Below, piece by piece: positions 21,144 through 22,122 of a DNA stretch of 22,122 nt. Position 1 is the first letter of the stretch, and each line of letters begins with the position of its first letter. The notes beneath the pieces were generated by a model, which was not told the origin of the DNA, searched no databases, and saw only the letters and a program-made list of their open reading frames with translations. This stretch comes from 1-14-0-20-39-34 sp043800545 (GTDB lineage: Bacteria > Patescibacteriota > Patescibacteriia > Magasanikbacterales > UBA922), in NCBI GenBank assembly GCA_043800545.1, contig JAZDMW010000081.1:1-22122 (forward strand), written 5' to 3'. Position numbers and translations under genes: made by a program.

Positions 21144-21809
21144 ATGGCCAATACACTGAGTCAAGAACAAATTCAGTATGTAATGAGAATGAGGGAACTT
21201 GGTGTGTTCCAGGAACTTACTGGACACCGAATTCCAAAAAACAAAAAAGTCGTAGTTTGCGCATGCTCTGATGGTGACCGGCATCGGCTCACCGTGGAAG
21301 CCCTGTTGGATGCTATCCAACTGCCTAATGGAGGCACCAGGAATTTCCACGTCGTGGGGAATGCTGGTGGGCCAATCCGAGGTGATGTAGAACATCCCCT
21401 GTCGGTAAGATTCCCAGGGAGTACCCTGAGCTACATTGCTGAGGTTCTCCTCGGATGCGTATTCAAGGAAACCCCCACGATTGTGCTGTGCCCGCATGGG
21501 GTCTGTGGTGCTGAAAAGCACCTTGGGAGAAAACCCGCGGACACTGTACTGAGTATGATCCACGCCAAAGAAACACTCAGGATGTTCCTTCGGACTCCTG
21601 GGTTCATGACTTGGCTGTTGGCCCCTCTGCAGGCCCTTACAGAAAGCCAACTGGCATTTGCAAGTGAGTTGCCAGGAATTGTCAAGATTCCTCTCTTCAT
21701 GGAATTTGACATGGGGGATCAAAAAATCTTCTATGTTTCCGCCAAGGAATGGCGTAAACATCATAAGGAGCCTCCCTTCACCCCCACCATCCACATCCCC
21801 ACCCTCTAG
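21144..21809 (+). CDS. Divergent beta-carbonic-anhydrase-like protein
   Basis: The product is 221 aa. ATG 21144 lies after AAAGGGAG (about 21130-21137). Three motifs come in beta-carbonic-anhydrase order: CACSDGDRH (39-47; C41, D43, R46) for the C-x-D-x-R segment, VVGNAGGP (70-77) for the R-N-A-G-N segment, and CPHGVCGAEK (116-125; H118, C121) for the H-x-x-C-G segment. C41, H118 and C121 would be the zinc ligands. Differences from active enzymes are one extra residue between D43 and R46 and a G-N-A-G-G instead of R-N-A-G-N. CO2 hydration activity is therefore uncertain; a zinc-binding relative is the safe reading. Composition is clearly GC-richer than neighbours. A longer antisense frame (21108-21833) is a shadow. 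Confidence 0.72.
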   Translation: MANTLSQEQIQYVMRMRELGVFQELTGHRIPKNKKVVVCACSDGDRHRLTVEALLDAIQLPNGGTRNFHVVGNAGGPIRGDVEHPLSVRFPGSTLSYIAEVLLGCVFKETPTIVLCPHGVCGAEKHLGRKPADTVLSMIHAKETLRMFLRTPGFMTWLLAPLQALTESQLAFASELPGIVKIPLFMEFDMGDQKIFYVSAKEWRKHHKEPPFTPTIHIPTL

Positions 21810-21828
21810 TACGATCCTCGTACGTCGG

Positions 21829-21852
21829 CTCACACTCTGGTGTGAGTTTTTT
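21829..21852 (+). terminator. Terminator after the carbonic-anhydrase-like gene
   Basis: CTCACAC (21829-21835), loop TCTG, GTGTGAG (21840-21846), T-run to 21852. A second small hairpin, GTACGA/TCGTAC (21809-21823), begins on the last base of the stop codon. Confidence 0.9.
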
Positions 21853-21868
21853 CTTTTTTCGTATATTA

Positions 21869-21897
21869 TTAACAGACCTTGGTCTTTATGCTATACT
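21869..21897 (+). promoter_or_regulatory. Predicted promoter of the DUF4013-like gene
   Basis: TTAACA (21869-21874), 17 nt, TATACT (21892-21897) with an extended TG. Leader of about 25 nt, no SD sequence. Confidence 0.65.
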
Positions 21898-21928
21898 TTA
21901 TCTGCAAGTTTATTTTTAATAAAAAAAT

Positions 21929-22122
21929 ATGGAACTGCAACAACCACTCGACTTTAAAGTAGGCTTTAAATATCCGTTTAACCGAGCAAAAGGAATGCTC
22001 AACATCTTTTGGATTTTCTTACCAATTGTGGGTTGGTTCGCTCTTGGTGGATATACCGTAAGAATTGTCCAAGGATTTATTCGTGGAGAATACAAAGAAC
22101 TTCCAACAATGAAATTTGGTGA
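21929..22122 (+). CDS. DUF4013-like membrane protein, N-terminal part (cut by window edge)
   Basis: ATG 21929-21931 opens a frame of 64 codons that runs off the window. The product begins MELQQPLDFKVGFKYPFNR. A hydrophobic segment follows (MLNIFWIFLPIVGWFALGGY, 23-42), then YTVRIVQGFIRGEYKELPTM. The Y-P-F start, a Pro/Gly-containing first helix ending in G-Y, and a downstream G-x-x-x-x-L-P are the opening pattern I associate with DUF4013 membrane proteins, which are frequent in Patescibacteria. The rest of the domain is outside the window, so this is a family-level guess. No SD sequence; the start is supported by the promoter at 21869-21897. Confidence 0.7.
   Translation, partial: MELQQPLDFKVGFKYPFNRAKGMLNIFWIFLPIVGWFALGGYTVRIVQGFIRGEYKELPTMKFG

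Noticed and set aside
21108..21833. Minus-strand open frame of 241 codons opposite the carbonic-anhydrase-like gene
   Set aside because: It is longer than the sense gene, but the sense strand has the SD, promoter, terminator and zinc-site motifs. The antisense frame is a by-product of GC-rich codons.
1..22122. CRISPR array, insertion sequence or transposase, rRNA
   Set aside because: No regularly spaced repeats, transposase motifs, terminal inverted repeats or rRNA stretches were seen.

Overview
The window looks like a chromosomal segment of a Patescibacteria (CPR) bacterium, probably a Parcubacteria-type lineage. It is AT-rich and dense. Its gene families are ones that recur in that group: a stand-alone SWIB protein, a DUF2304 protein beside a DPM1-like glycosyltransferase, C39-like peptidases and surface proteins with Ca-binding Asp/Gly tails, and a DUF4013-type membrane protein. 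TGA is used as a stop (for example at 17046-17048 and 18608-18610), so this is not a lineage that recodes TGA as glycine. Lineage is inferred from content, not from a marker-gene tree.

Layout. (1) 1-7211, minus strand: one tightly packed operon of seven genes (gaps 1-10 nt). In transcription order these are a secreted Ca-binding surface protein, a secreted subtilase, an NDP-sugar epimerase/decarboxylase-like SDR, a DPM1-like GT2, a thioredoxin-CcdA/DsbD-like membrane protein, a DUF2304 protein and a GT4 glycosyltransferase cut by the window edge. A divergent gene (7276-8664) encodes a polyprenyl-phosphate sugar-phosphate transferase. Together they point to cell-surface glycan assembly plus export and maturation of surface proteins. 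(2) 8765-9554: two short membrane-anchored genes, each with a near-consensus promoter and Shine-Dalgarno (SD) sequence, followed by identical 53-bp terminator-containing repeats. (3) 9656-12714: a SWIB gene, dnaX, a secreted C39-like peptidase and tRNA-Gln(CUG). (4) 12771-12892: an isolated promoter, a three-way-junction RNA and a terminator, with no ORF; this is a candidate small RNA. (5) 12902-16817: a possible nuclease-fold (BECR-like) gene, then a four-gene operon (membrane protein, HEXXH membrane metalloprotease, Mrr-like PD-(D/E)XK nuclease, helical protein) that looks like an uncharacterised defence-type island. (6) 16878-17474: three overlapping tiny SD-led genes. (7) 17588-19830: a translationally coupled pair, an HDAC-family deacylase and an EpmA/LysRS-like ligase whose lysine side-chain-recognition residues are replaced. 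(8) 19938-21012: promoter, structured leader with intrinsic terminator, and a TerC-family metal-transport gene, i.e. a likely riboswitch. (9) 21144-21809: a divergent beta-carbonic-anhydrase-like gene. (10) 21929-end: the start of a DUF4013-like membrane protein.

Two gene classes are mixed in this window. Most genes have no SD sequence and short leaders. A minority (8765-9554, 16878-17474, 21144-21809) have strong SD sequences, GC-richer codons, their own sigma70-like promoters and strong terminators. The best candidates for undescribed biology are the deacylase/ligase pair, the free-standing RNA at about 12806-12892, the terC leader and the 13694-16793 operon.
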